DNA of 64,000 nucleotides from Epiperipatus broadwayi (GCA_028023455.1 JAQFVV010012546.1:1443501-1507500), one strand, 5' to 3'; positions 35,431-47,569 are shown, numbered from the stretch's first letter. Numbers and translations: made by a program. Notes: generated by a model from the letters alone, not told the origin.

Positions 35431-37456
35431 TTTGAATCGATTTATGTAATTATAAGGTGTTATTTCAAAAAATCATCACAATTTATATTAACTTTAGGGC
35501 TTATACCACCAAGAATCATTACATTTTGTATACCAAATCTGTGGGGTGTAAGAAAGCCTTCATCGAATAAGGTGGATCTTTACACACACACTATATACGA
35601 TTACAATATATATATATAGTATGGATGTTAAATATTATAACCATTACCACCCTCGAAATGTGTTTAAATCTGACAAGAATATTTTATTTTTTGTTTGAAT
35701 AGAACTTTGATTAAATCAACAGAGTTGATGGAAAAATTAATTAAACCTGACAAAAAGTAAAGGGAGTTTTTTTCAAGATTATTTTTTATTGATTCCAATA
35801 AACTCCTTGATCACTTATCTTTTTTTTTTGCACTGGTTAGTTTTAAAGATCAGGAAACTAAAAAGAAAAGGGGAAAAAAATCTTTATGATGAGATAAACT
35901 TGAGTAAGCAGAGAGAAATGACTACACACATAATACTAATACAACTATTAATAATAAATTACTTTTGAGAATTTCTACTGTAAAGCATCTATCTGTCTGC
36001 TAAAAAATATTCATAGTAAAAAATCTGTTTTATGCGTTAATAAGTCCAACTTTTATATTATTAATACTTTAGACATTTTTTTTAAATATATAAATTACAT
36101 TATTCCATTTTTATATACAAGTGTATCTGCATCCACAACTAAGATGTGACCCACTTTAAAGAAATAACATCAATAATTATTATTAATCATTTATTAGCTA
36201 GGACTTATTATATTATGTCTAATTCAGATATAAAATTTAAATCAACACTAAAATTAATGTATTTATTTTTGGAAATCATTTAACTTTTTCAGATGTTTAT
36301 TATTTATATGTTTCAAGAAAGTTTGGCGGAATAAATTTTAAATATATCCAGTACATATATAATAAATAAATACAATTTATATGTATTTATGTAATTTAAA
36401 TTATTTGGTTTTTTAAAAAATTAGTTTGTTTTTATAATCTATATTGATGTTTGTTTGTTTTCTAATTTTTGTTTTTTTTTTTAGTATAAAAAAAGGTAAA
36501 ACAGACTTTTAGTGAATATCTTAATTAGGAAAAAGTCTTCTTCAAAGACACTTCATAGAGTAATAATTAAAAGAATGCAATACTGAAGAGGGTTTACCAA
36601 ATGTTGGTCAGTGGGGGGACTTTTTTATCCATGCTTTACTGTCCAACTAAATATAGCTAGTGACCAATCTATTAAAAAATGTAAGTTGGTTAGCCAAATA
36701 ATATGTGTGCTGTTTTAATATTTATTTGTGTTTTATCTGGTGCCTCACATATATCAATTGTGTAAAAAATGTAAAAAGACACTGTGAAGCCAAAGGTTTT
36801 TAATTTGATGACAATAATATACTTGTTATTTACAGTTGTGGATTTCTTTCAAGTAAAAAAAGCATTATATAAATTTGGATAATCATCCCTCATTAAATAA
36901 TTCGATAATGGTAAAATAAAATTAAATGGTGAAGAAATAAATGATTTGAAAAGTTGATATGTAATTTATGATAAAATTTGAAGTATTTGAAAAATAAGGT
37001 CATATATTTTATTGTGCATCATAGATGGGAGAACAGTATTATGAAAATTGATAGTATATAAATAGAGAAGCAAGTTTTGTTATTCAGTTTACTAAAGAAT
37101 ATCAAATATAAATAATTTAAGTTTATTTTATAATAACTTATTTATTATTGGGATCAAAAATAAAACAGTTTATATATAGATATATAAAATGCAGTTAAAT
37201 AGTTCAAATAGAAGAATTTATTATAAAAGTTTGAAAACTATTGGAATATAAACAAGTTGGGAAAATTTTGGACATGAGGCATAATAAAAAGCTATATATC
37301 CCCCCCAAAAATCTATGCATAATAAAATCAAAATTTGTTAACATTTTTTGAAATTTTTCAAAAAAGTAAAACAGCAGAATGTAAGCATATTTTTTTAACA
37401 TAATCAAAAAAGCAAGTTATATATAATGTGACATTACTTTTATAAGCTTGTGTTTA
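35431..37456. other. AT-rich DNA, no gene seen
   Basis: Low-complexity A/T sequence. The open frame at 37204-37407 (minus) is F/L/I/K-rich and looks fortuitous. Confidence 0.45.
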
Positions 37457-37849
37457 CAAAAATGTAATATAGAGGGCGTACCAATAGCTCAAACAAGTTC
37501 TTAATTGATAAGTGTGGTATGAGAAAATATTTAAAATCTCTATCCAGAACCTTCCCATCTCTAGATCAACTATTTAAGTTAGATAGCTGGATTGAAAGAC
37601 ATTTTCATGTCTGAAAATTTCAGAGTTTCTACTTAAATATACATATAAAATAAGTGCTGGGTTTTGAGTTGATATTTTAGATCTAGTGTCCGAATATTCT
37701 AGCTCTCCACTGATATGAGCCATAAGCTCGAAAACAGTTGGTCTGGAGATGGGAAGGTTCTGGATAGAGATTTTCAATATTTTCTCATACCGCACATCAA
37801 TTAAGAGCTTGTTTGAGCTATTGGTACACTCTCTGTATTACATTTTTTT
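37457..37849. mobile_element. Hairpin MITE, ~393 bp
   Basis: Left arm AAAATGTAATATAGAG…TACCAATAGCTCAAACAAG is mirrored by CTTGTTTGAGCTATTGGTAC…CTCTGTATTACATTTT. The arms continue inward through TCTCTATCCAGAACCTTCCC / GGGAAGGTTCTGGATAGAG. The central ~180 bases are single-copy within the element. The open frame at 37574-37795 (minus) lies across the loop and right arm and is not protein-like. Part of this sequence resembles 45085-45290. Confidence 0.8.
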
Positions 37850-38473
37850 AACATAAAATATTTATTACAAAATCTTCTTATGGTTAATATATTGATTATA
37901 GGAAATAATTGTCAGTCAGTGAGATGTAAAATAAGTATCAATGCAAGTGTGAAAGATAAACACTTATAGTTGTTGGTATTTTCAGTTTTTAGAAACACTC
38001 TTTTGAAATTAAATTCAAACTTATAAATCATTTTTTTAAATGTTAAAATACTGTGAAGGCTTAAATTTGAGTATTATATTGCTATTATAAACTTGCAAAA
38101 CATCCAGAAGCAATCAATTCAATATATAAAGACAAAAAGATACAAATAATTCAAAATGCCTTATTTATAAAAGTTATGAAAAATTTTTTAAAATTGTTTA
38201 AAAAAGATTCACAATGGCATAAGGAAATTATATCAGTATAATAATAATAAAAAGTCTATAAAAAATAAAATAAACCTTCTATTTAAGTCAGTTTTAGTCA
38301 TTAGAGTAAAAATAAAAAAATAGTCAGGCTACTAGAACCAGTGGTATTATCATATTACTAGACATTGAGTAATGTCAATAAATAAGTATCTAGCTAGAAA
38401 GATTAAGTTTCTAATTTAATCTGAGATCACTGTATATGTATATATGTTCAACTATAAATACAAATATATATTT

Positions 38474-38570
38474 TTCTTCATATGTCATAGCATTGGCTGG
38501 AACACGAACCCACTACCATCTGCAACCAACTACTTGCTTGAAAGGCAGCTGTGATAACCTCTCAGCTATT
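38474..38570 (-). repeat. tRNA-derived SINE, truncated
   Basis: The minus strand carries TAGCTGAGAGGTTATCACAG (A-box region), then AAGCAAGTAGTTGGTTGCAG and GTGGGTTCGTGTTCC (B box), followed by the TATGACATATG tail. It lacks the first ~10 bases seen in the 28049 copy. It is closest to that subfamily. Confidence 0.75.
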
Positions 38571-39442
38571 TTTTATATGAAAATAAAGCAAATATTAAAG
38601 GATTTGCATTCTTATAATATATTATTTAATTGTAATATTATTTGATTCACTTCATAAAGTATTGATAATAACAACTATACAATCATTAACTTATCTTTTA
38701 GTACTACAAGGAATGCTATCTCAACATAATCCCAATTATTCCTCTAATATTAATTCTAAACTTTTTAAAGAGTCTATATATATTAAATCACCTGAGTCAT
38801 AACACCTAATCACTTCTGGTTCAACCAAAAAAATTATAGTATTTATTTGAATGAATATTAATAAATGTTAAATAACATTGCTCTTGTATAATCTTATGAC
38901 TATTTATTTGCTATTTATTTTTCTGAACAATTACCTAATATCAGACATTCTACTGCAGATAATAAAGTGCTGCATAAATTATTTTTATGCTGCAAAAAAA
39001 GAAATAAAATTAATTGAAGAGTATCCATTACAACTTCTTCTTTTATTAATTTTTTGACTTTTTAATTAGAAAGTTTCATATATTGAAAATCCAAATGTAT
39101 TCTTTCTTCAGAAGAAATTTCTTGTAAAAAATTAAAAGTAGGAAAATGTATTCAAACACTTTCAAATTTATCGCAAGCAATATAATGCTATACACAATTG
39201 CAAAGGCCATATTTTTTTTAGTTTATGAAGATGGATAATGGACATTCTAATAAGGATAGGAAACTAGAAATACATCTTGAAAAAGAGATTCTGTTTTAAC
39301 CCACAGCGAAGTTACAATAAAGGAAATCATATCAACATAAATTAATTTAACACATATATATATATATATAAAAGACATTTATAAAAAATGTTAGTAATAA
39401 CTGAAACACAGGCTTGTTATATACCTGTGTCTATATATGTAA

Positions 39443-39762
39443 TATAGGGTATATGAGCACAGACTTTCACACCACCCACCCCTCTCCACTCTATCTCATA
39501 TCACTGAAACACTTGAACACATATATGTCAAAAAGATAAATAATCACCAATATATGTATTTCATGCTGAACCAGCAATCATCAGTTGGCATATATGTGTA
39601 GAGATGGTAATCTGCACCAACTTATGATTGCTGATTTAGCATGAAATACGTATATTGGTGATTATTTATCTTTTCAACATATATGTGTTCAAGTGTATCA
39701 GTGTTATGAGATAGAGTGGAGAGGGGTGGGTGGTGTGAAAGTCTGTGCTCATATACCCTATA
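39443..39762. mobile_element. Hairpin MITE, ~320 bp
   Basis: TATAGGGTATATGAGCACAG at the left is mirrored by CTGTGCTCATATACCCTATA at the right. The arms extend over about 150 bases, including the GC-rich CCACCCACCCCTCTCC / GGAGAGGGGTGGGTGG and the block AATCACCAATATATG / ATATTGGTGATT. Partial relatives lie at 40505-40625 and 61880-62060. No transposase is seen. Confidence 0.8.
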
Positions 39763-40504
39763 TATTAAAAATTATTAGTGTAATTTTTAATTACCATAGT
39801 ACTGTGTTAAATTGAAAGGATTGTTTGTATGTGTATGTAACAGGCTCAGACATATACCAATAAAGTATAAATCTCCTATTATTTCAATATGACATTTTTA
39901 TGCAAATAGAAATTTCGTGGTGAATTAATGAAAATAATAAACCATTACAATGATATTGAAACTACAGTGGTCTATCACCTGTCATCATACACACACGTAT
40001 AGATAATAATAGCTATAGAATATATACATATACATAAATATATTTTTTAAAAGTTAAGCTAATGATACATATTTCAGTGGTCAAACTTATACATATGGAA
40101 AGATAAACCATGGACTCAGAAATTTTTAATATATTCTACAAAATTATCATTTGTTAAAATTGTTTTATATAGAGAGAAAGAGAGGAAAGGAAAAATTAAA
40201 TTAAGGTCTTTACAATATATTGTTGTTTTTTTTAAATTTTCATTGAGTCATATTTGACCTCTTCTTTTTTAAGATACACATTTAGCAACCATTATAAAAT
40301 GATCTTTCAGCTTAACTGTAAATCATTTACCTAAAAACCCAAATATGGTTTGAGAAGTAATTAGGATACTGAAAGAAGCAAACATCTACATACTGGACTA
40401 CATCTTAGTTATGAGTGTTCTTAGTTTAAATGACATGAGATTTCAAATTTAGTATAAAAAATAATTACTAATTTATCATTTAATTACATCCATTCCATTT
40501 TATA

Positions 40505-40625
40505 CAACTGTGATACATGACCACATATATGCGAAAAAGAAAAATGATCTCCAATATTCATATTTTGTGCTGAAACAGCACTTATCAGTTGATCCAAATC
40601 ATCATCTCCCATATATATATATATA
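40505..40625 (-). repeat. Partial relative of the 39443 hairpin family
   Basis: The minus strand shares GATCAACTGATAAGTGCTG, CAGCACAAAATATGAATATTGGAGATC and CATATATGTGGTCATG with the 39443 element and with 61900-61990. It is only half an element, with no opposing arm. Confidence 0.55.
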
Positions 40626-40664
40626 TGTTAAAACGAAGATTTGCACGGGTTAAATATATAAAAT

Positions 40665-41363
40665 ACATATTTTGCGGGTTCATCCGTGTTAAAAACTTTT
40701 AATACCAATACACTGACGTTTCGACTTGGTCACACAAGCCATCCACAGAGTTATAAAAAGGTAGAAAGACGGTTGTAGAGGCGCTACAATCACTGGTTTG
40801 AATAAAACATTAAAAATCCCACCAATAGCAAAAATGTTAAATTTAAGAATGTTTTTTAAAGAAATCTTTCCAAATAGGAGGAAGTTTGCACGTATCATCT
40901 CGCTTATTGATACAATCTGGCCTTTTAAGTATCTCAATGGCTTCTCTGATTTTGCATTGGTAGAGATTATCACATCTGGATATGATCCTGGTACTAGAAA
41001 AATCTATTTTATGACCTGAATCTATAGTATGGAGTGAGAGTGCTGATGATGATGAGTGTTGTTTAACTGCATTAGCATGCTCATCTCTCCTAACACTGAT
41101 GAGATCGGAAGACTCATACCTATGTAAGAAGCTTTACAATTTTTACATGAGATTTGATAGACACCATGAGATTCAAGAGGGATTGAATCCTTAGGCTTGG
41201 TGATTATATTGCTGATCTTTTGATGAGCAGAAAATGCTGTATCTATATTATAGCGTTTTAATATACGTCCGATACTGTCTGTAGTTCCTTTTACATATGG
41301 AACACAAATCCTAATAGCTGACTTATCATCTTTTTGTTTCCTATTTTGTCTAAGATCGCATCA
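40665..41363 (-). pseudogene. Penelope-like element 3' end, GIY-YIG domain (left copy)
   Basis: On the minus strand an uninterrupted frame runs from 41363. It reads VPYVKGTTDSIGRILKRYNI, then KISNIITKPKDS, then HGVYQISCKNCKASYIG, which is the GIY-YIG signature (G-V-Y … Y-I-G with the CxxC typical of Penelope-like elements). A single-base shift follows. The frame then continues SVRRDEHANAVKQ, HKIDFSSTRIISRCDNLYQC, REAIEILKRP and LPPIWKDFF to a stop, the normal C-terminus of the family. The RT domain is missing through 5' truncation. Downstream lies the 3' UTR with a hammerhead-like motif. The sequence is well preserved and therefore young. Confidence 0.85.
40700..40770 (-). ncRNA. Candidate hammerhead ribozyme (left copy)
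   Basis: The minus-strand complement of the motif described for the right copy. The GAAAC-GTC box is at 40715-40722 and the CTGTGGA box at 40742-40748. The sequence is identical to the right copy, including the deviation from CTGANGA, so the deviation predates the duplication. Confidence 0.5.
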
Positions 41364-41797
41364 GTGTTAGGAGAGATGAGCATGCTAATGCAGTTAAACA
41401 ACACTCATCATCATCAGCACTCTCACTCCATACTATAGATTCAGGTCATAAAATAGATTTTTCTAGTACCAGGATCATATCCAGATGTGATAATCTCTAC
41501 CAATGCAAAATCAGAGAAGCCATTGAGATACTTAAAAGGCCAGATTGTATCAATAAGCGAGATGATACGTGCAAACTTCCTCCTATTTGGAAAGATTTCT
41601 TTAAAAAACATTCTTAAATTTAACATTTTTGCTATTGGTGGGATTTTTAATGTTTTATTCAAACCAGTGATTGTAGCGCCTCTACAACCGTCTTTCTACC
41701 TTTTTATAACTCTGTGGATGGCTTGTGTGACCAAGTCGAAACGTCAGTGTATTGGTATTAAAAGTTTTTAACACGGATGAACCCGCAAAATATATAT
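41355..41797 (+). pseudogene. Penelope-like element 3' end (right copy, inverted)
   Basis: Reverse complement of 40665-41105, essentially identical (open frames in both arms translate to the same peptides). It encodes only the C-terminal part of the GIY-YIG domain, from SVRRDEHANAVKQ through IREAIEILKRPDCINKRDD to KDFFKKHS-stop. It then has the same 3' UTR and ends near ACCCGCAAAATATATATATA. It faces the left copy head-to-head, so the two 5'-truncated ends meet near 41360 and both 3' ends point outward. Confidence 0.85.
41692..41765 (+). ncRNA. Candidate hammerhead ribozyme (right copy)
   Basis: CTGTGGA (41712-41718) is one position off the core CTGANGA. It is followed by a possible stem II, GGCTTG/CAAGTC (6 bp with a G-U pair, loop TGTGAC). 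Next come the intact GAAA box and AC-GT, a 2-bp stem III, and C17 at 41745. A stem I is available: ACT/AGT, an internal loop, then TACC/GGTA. Minimal type I hammerheads with a very short stem III are known from Penelope-like elements, which supports the assignment. The core deviation and one extra base before stem II suggest weak or no activity. Confidence 0.5.
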
Positions 41798-44700
41798 ATA
41801 TGTAAAGTGCTAGGTTTATATTACGATAGTAAATCTTCAAACTTTAATGGATGGGCTTCATGTCTTCTCTACTTTCCAACTATTTATGAAGCTGTCGATA
41901 TCATTGACAATCTGATGTTAGTATATTCAATTACCATATTTTGCTAATTTTGTTATCATACCCATGTTTACTGTAGGTCATTCTGATCTCTCATATCCAG
42001 AATTTTAAGCCCATTTAAATACACAAAAGAGGGATGGGCAGAATACAGATTGAATATATAATATTTAAATACCAATATATTATATATTCTTTTAAGCTAA
42101 ATGTAATTATAGAGAATTTGAACCCAAACTTTCAAGCTCCCATTTGTCATCCATTCCAATCTCACACAATTATAAAAGTTGAAGTAATATTTACGTTTAC
42201 TTTTTGTAATTTTTATTACTGAAAACAGTATATAATATCTTTGTAAAACAATATTCTTGATTGGTTAAAAAAGTACTTATTTTTTTTTTTTTTATAGAAA
42301 AGAAAAATATTAGAAAAGTTTGAAGTCTCTAAGAGAGAAATAAAACATTTACTTCATCTTTTCCAATGGGAAATGAAAAATGTTAGTGATAGTTTGGGTA
42401 ATAAGTTGTTGATTTTGTTTCAAAGAACGTGCTGCAAAATTGATTTTATGACAGCTGGGCTATAGTTAACCTCCCCCAATAAGATTGAACTAATGATACA
42501 TTTACTCTTGACCTATTATAGATTTTTTTTGAAAAGAAACAAAATACTTTTTTCCTATCATAACCACTTGAGTTTCTCATTTCATAAAATTTTTACTTCC
42601 CATAAAAAAAAGAAATGAAAATCTACCTTCTTGTCAACAGCCATGTCAAAATATAAATTTCCTATTAGAAAGTTTCATTTCCAATATAATGTTTTTCGAC
42701 CGGCCTCCCTATACAAGGAAGCAGAAGGTTGGTCTTGTTTTTATTCTTGTAAGGTTTTTTTTTTCTACCTTACCTTTTGACATGAATGTCCACCATAAAT
42801 GAAAAATATACATCTTAATACATTTTCACACAAACACAACTTTTTTATTTCCAAAAAAGAAGAAAAAAATACTACAACAAAAATACATATAAAAAATACG
42901 CTGCACTTTAACGTTTCGATCAAAATTTCAAGATTTTTAAAAAAAAAAAAATTATTATTTTTATATGATTTGAATATTTGTATTTTAGCCAGTTGTTGTT
43001 TTTTTTTTTTTATAAAATAAATTCTTATTAACATTTCATTAGCATTAAAATAGAAAAATCGATTACAATGTATTTTTTAAATATATATATATATCCCTAT
43101 ATTTCTCTCTCTCTTTTTATAAATTTCTTCTGTAATGTACTCATTGTTATTTAGGTAAAATAAACCACGAGATCTGCATCTATAGAAATAAGCAGGATCA
43201 TATTGCAATCGTATAAGATTTTTTGTTTATACTGTAAGCACATTAACACTCACTAGTTCAACCTTGATTACCCTTGTAATGCCGTTTACAAATCAGTTAA
43301 TGTTAAATACCTATTCACAATCCAATATGGGATAGCTACCTTGATGGGCTAACTATTCAATAAAAAAGTCTAAGCCTGCTTATGATTTGAAAAACTTTAA
43401 TATCTAAACGAACTTGTATTTGAACTCCATCTGGGCATAACAGAGGGGTGGCCTCCCTAAACCATGAAACACTTTGATAATTATTTTGGCTAAAGTTTTG
43501 TATGCAAATGTATTTATTTAAAATGCAATACAAGGTAAAATTTTCCATAAGCTAATGACGTTCAAAGCTAATATATGTTTCTTATTTCTTTGCATTACTG
43601 TTTAGAAATGGGCGACATATATCACCTCTCTTTATCCTAGCAAAATATATTTATTTGAGTGGAGCTTGTAATCAAATTTAATTTGTTTAAAATATTGTAG
43701 TTGTTTTAATTATATTTCTAATTATGTACTTCAACAAATTCAATTATATACAAATTTTAATAATAGAAAATCCACTAATATTTGTAATAAAGGCTGCTTG
43801 TACCCCATTGAGCTGTATAAAGGAATAGTATTCATGTAATCTAATCATTAATGTAAAGCATTAATACAGTTTACAATTTGTCAGCCTTATTGTTAATTAA
43901 AATATTAATCATCATTTTTAATCATATGTTGATCAACTACAGGATGAAAGTCTTTTTAAGTTTAATCTAATTTTTCTCATCTACAGCTTTGATCTCCACA
44001 TTACTACTACAAAACCTTCCTTATCATATTCTTCCATCTGTGATGTGGCCTTTTTATATATTTTGTAATCATTTGGGTTTTTCTTAAAACTTCAGGAGTC
44101 CATCTATTATTATTTCTTGTAGCCACAAGTTCATTTCAATTTTATTTTTGCCTCTTAATTTTTTCAATGGTTTCAGTGACACACATTGAACTGTCATTCA
44201 TTTAAAAATAACTTAAATATGTATATAAACACAACATTTATTAACCAATATATATCCATCATATTTTATTTCTATATATATATTTATGGATTTTTTTCAA
44301 AACAAATTATATATATATATATATATTTTCATACATTTACTTACATGTATTTAAAAGAAATGTTCAGGTGTATCTGTTTATAATTTATTGTAATAAAAAT
44401 ATATACCAATGTTTCATCCAGGTCAGCACGTCTATGATTAATGTGACCTGGCCAAAGCATTGACATATATTTTTATTATAACAAATTAAACATGAATGTA
44501 CCCTGATAAAATTTTATTTATATCTATAGCCTATGAAAAGTTTCATTTTAATATATGTATATATGAAAATATAAATAGCTTTTTATATTTTTCCATATGT
44601 TATTATTTATTTTTGTATCAGTATGGATTTTTGTGCTTTAATTAATCCTTCTCATTGAAATCAATGGCAGGTAAACAATCATAATTTCAGTGAATATAAT

Positions 44701-45080
44701 AACAATAAGCAATAATAAACCTAGAACACCTCAAACATTATACTCACATCTGCCACTATGAAATCCAATATTCTAGCATCACAAAACATATATAAATGTA
44801 TTATATTTAATGTTTTTATGGTTATATCATGTAAATAAAGTACTTTTTGGGTTAAACTGTGTATTATTTTATATTAATTTGTGAGTTTCAATAAAATGGC
44901 ATCTATCATTGTCAAAGTCAAGTTTTAAATAAAAACTGTTAAATCTCAACAATGAGATTGAGTGTGAAGGAAAGAACAAACACTTTTATATATATTTGAT
45001 AACTGATTATTCAGAATATTAGGATTAATAAAATCTTTTATTTTTTCAGTGTCACCATTAATTGATTTCAAATTGATTTC
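41798..45080. other. AT-rich DNA, no gene seen
   Basis: Contains homopolymer A/T runs (42281, 42938, 43000), (TA)n at 43080 and 44310, and F/K-rich mirrored open frames at 42765-43034 that are low complexity. No element recognised. Confidence 0.45.
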
Positions 45081-45084
45081 AGAA

Positions 45085-45290
45085 GACAAGATCTTAAGAT
45101 TTAGGTGCAGTGCTCTCAGATCCAAGGCTCCTCACTGATGAAAGCCACAAGCCAGAAATTAGTCTGGAGATATTTGATGAGTAGACACTAGATAGGGATT
45201 TTATGCATAAGCCTTCTGGCATCCATTGATTACTCTGGTTGGCACAGTGTGGCACTACTGTATGGAGAGTTTTGCCTTGTCTCCACATGG
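45085..45290. repeat. Diverged relative of the 37457 MITE
   Basis: Shares ordered blocks with 37676-37775: CCACTGATATGAGCCATAAGC versus TCACTGATGAAAGCCACAAGC, GTTGGTCTGGAGAT versus ATTAGTCTGGAGAT, and GATAGAGATTTT versus GATAGGGATTTT. Opposing arms are not preserved. The minus-strand open frame at 45094-45288 lies inside it and is not considered coding. Confidence 0.5.
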
Positions 45291-45668
45291 CTGGAAAAGG
45301 TTATGCTTCATCAGCTTTATTTCAACCACTCAGTCATTTTAATATTTCAATAGATTCCTTCATGGTTCTCAAATCATACTTTTCCAAATTAGCAAATATG
45401 TTAGCATGATCAAAGTCACAATTTGATCACTTTCTTAAAAAATGTGAAGTAAAAGCTTATTTATTTAACTTTTGATTGAAAAAGCAGTTTTATGTTCCTT
45501 AATACTCACATTAATTCTTCTAATGGATTGACTTACATAGCTCTTTGAGAAGTGTAAATATGGAATTACATAAACACTCTTCAATGCCAATAGTACTTTT
45601 CATGTTAAATGTAGATACTCTTCTAATGACTTTTTGCAATGTAAGGTAAAATCATTATATAACTAGTT

Positions 45669-45775
45669 TTTTTTAAGTGTCATAACATTGGCCGGGACAT
45701 GAACCCGCAACCCGGGCAACTGCCTGCAAGTGCAAGGCAGTCGCGCTGACCTCTCGACCACCAATGGAAGGCTAC
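45669..45775 (-). repeat. tRNA-derived SINE, second subfamily, perfect TSD
   Basis: Almost identical to the 28451 copy (GGTCGAGAGGTCAGCGCGAC, GGGTTCATGTCCCGG, then TATGACACTT and an A tail on the minus strand). A 13-bp duplication, TATATAACTAGTT (45656-45668 and 45776-45788), flanks it exactly. The high similarity to the 28451 copy suggests this subfamily was active most recently. Confidence 0.85.
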
Positions 45776-45832
45776 TATATAACTAGTTGTGTTACCAATT
45801 TTATCCTTCTTTTCTTTTTTTTGTATCAATGC

Positions 45833-46348
45833 TAGAGAAAGTAGGTTGAAATAAAGAAGGTTTCTCTCTTTTGTTCCAAAGTATAAGCTTGTGGTTAAGA
45901 CCTGTAAAGCCTACTATCCACATTTTTACATGCATATTCTTGAAGTCACAGACTTAGTAAATATTACTTACATAATCAATGTGCATTTAAATAAATTTAT
46001 AATTACAACTTTAAATTATTGTAATAGATTTCTAACTAGAAGATCTTTCCATTGACTCATTATAAATCGAAAGATTTTGCGAGTATTAATGTGTAATAAG
46101 AAATGTGGACTTAATCAGTGAAGTATTGAATAGCTTCATGCTCTCAGATCTAACCACTTCAGCTTCACCTATTTAAATAGAAAGTAGGTTGAAGTAAAGA
46201 AGGTTTCCCTCTTTTCTTCCAAAGCATAAGCTTGTGGTTAAGACTTGTAGAGGCCCCTACTTTTGCATTTTTACATGCATATTCTTGAAGTTACAGCCTT
46301 AGTGAATATTACTTACATAATCAATGTGTGTTTAAAAAAATTTATAAT
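45833..46348 (-). repeat. Dimeric ~350-bp dispersed repeat, copy 2
   Basis: Inverted relative to 3055-3510. GTAGGTTGAA starts at 45841 and recurs at 46194, a period of 353. The first unit is complete and the second stops near 46348 after the AATGTGTGTTTAAA block. Shared internal landmarks include AAGCTTGTGGTTAAGAC, AAGATCTTTCCATTGACTC and CTTCAGCTTCACCTATTTAAATA. Confidence 0.75.
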
Positions 46349-46639
46349 GTTTTTATTGTAACTATTAGAAAATATAATATTTTTTGTTAGTACTCTTTAT
46401 TGAGTAAGATGATCTTCATCAGACAGACTACAAGCTTTTATAAAAAGATGTTTTGCTACAGGAAATATGAAAGCAGAATGAGAATGAAAATTAAAATATT
46501 TATTTGTATAGGTGAACCAAAATTGATAACGAATCATCATACTTCCTTTGCAATAAAACATTTAGAAAAGAAATGTGTTTGTTATTTCCAACTTTCATGG
46601 TAACCTTAATATTAGGATGTCAATCATTAAAAAAAAAAA

Positions 46640-47295
46640 AAAAAAAAACAAGACTAGAATCAGAGCATCAATGCCATGAGGCCATATAAAAAATGTATCA
46701 TTTACATATCTGATGAAATAGAAAGTTTTTAACTAACTGCATTTAATACTTGATTTTCAAAATTCTTCATAAAAAGATCAACAATTATAGAAGACAATGG
46801 AAAAACCATAGAACATACTTTAATTTGATTATATTTTTGAAGGTGATGAATAAAAAGTGTATTTTCAAGGTAATGTTTTGGCTAATAAAATAATAAAATT
46901 AGATAAATTATTGTATTGATCTATTATAGATAAAACTTCGTCAACAGGAATACTAGTAAACATAAGAAACATCAAAACTAATCAATAAATCAGTTTTAGC
47001 TAGTTTTATGTTTTTAAAAATAGAAATAAAATGATCTGAAGTGTTAATTCTTCATGGAATGTTATCTGCAAATGGGTGTATGCATGCATTGGGCTAAATA
47101 TTGAGCCAAATCATGTGTGGAAAAACCTATAACACATGCAATAGGCTCAAGCTTATGATTTTTATCAAATTATAAATGAAGAGTCTTGTGTTGGAGAAAG
47201 TTTAATTTTTATACCATCAACTATAATAGAACATTTGATAAGACATTTAATCCTTTTGTTTAAGTACATCAGAGGTCTCTAACAAACCTTTTCTA
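46640..47295 (-). pseudogene. Penelope-like element RT relic 2
   Basis: Minus-strand blocks in the correct order: GFSTHDLAQYLAQ (the 'sgtYelAkyLa' block), LLISFDVSYVYT with SIPVDEVLSIIDQYN after a 1-nt shift (RT motif A), PLSSIIVDLFMKNFE (motif B, 'GsPlSpiiAdlfME.FE'), and FIRYVNDTFFIWPHG (motif C, 'yRYVDDtfiiWPHG'). One catalytic Asp in motif C has become Asn. Several stops are present. The 5' side is cut off by the (TA)n array. No GIY-YIG segment is seen downstream. This is a clearer relic than the one at 9060-10039. Confidence 0.8.
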
Positions 47296-47309
47296 AGTTC
47301 CATCATTTA

Positions 47310-47312
<3 letters not shown>

Positions 47313-47384
<72 letters not shown>
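47313..47384. repeat. (TA)n microsatellite, 36 units
   Basis: A pure dinucleotide array between the Penelope-like RT relic and the LINE RT relic. It would be prone to cruciform formation and length variation. Confidence 0.95.
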
Positions 47385-47385
<1 letters not shown>

Positions 47386-47569
47386 CAACAATAATAATTC
47401 ATTTATTTAAGTGCTAACCAACAGTATATAGCCAATTACAGTGTACACATTAAAGAATAAAAGAGATAAACATAATGCATGTAACATAATAATAAAAGAA
47501 ATGCTAAAAACGTAATATATATATAAATAAAATAAATATAAATTAATTAAGCATGACATTTGAATTTAA

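Noticed and set aside
40689-41771. Mirrored 73- and 94-codon frames in the Penelope-like arms as new genes
   Set aside because: They are off-frame readings of the same GIY-YIG C-terminal coding sequence, and one of each pair is antisense.
42765-43034. Overlapping plus and minus open frames of 73-89 codons
   Set aside because: Both are dominated by K/F/N/I from poly-A/poly-T tracts and mirror each other. No domain is recognised.
46400-46603. Plus-strand 67-codon frame
   Set aside because: Composition-driven and unrelated to the neighbouring relics; the recognisable coding signal in the area is on the minus strand.
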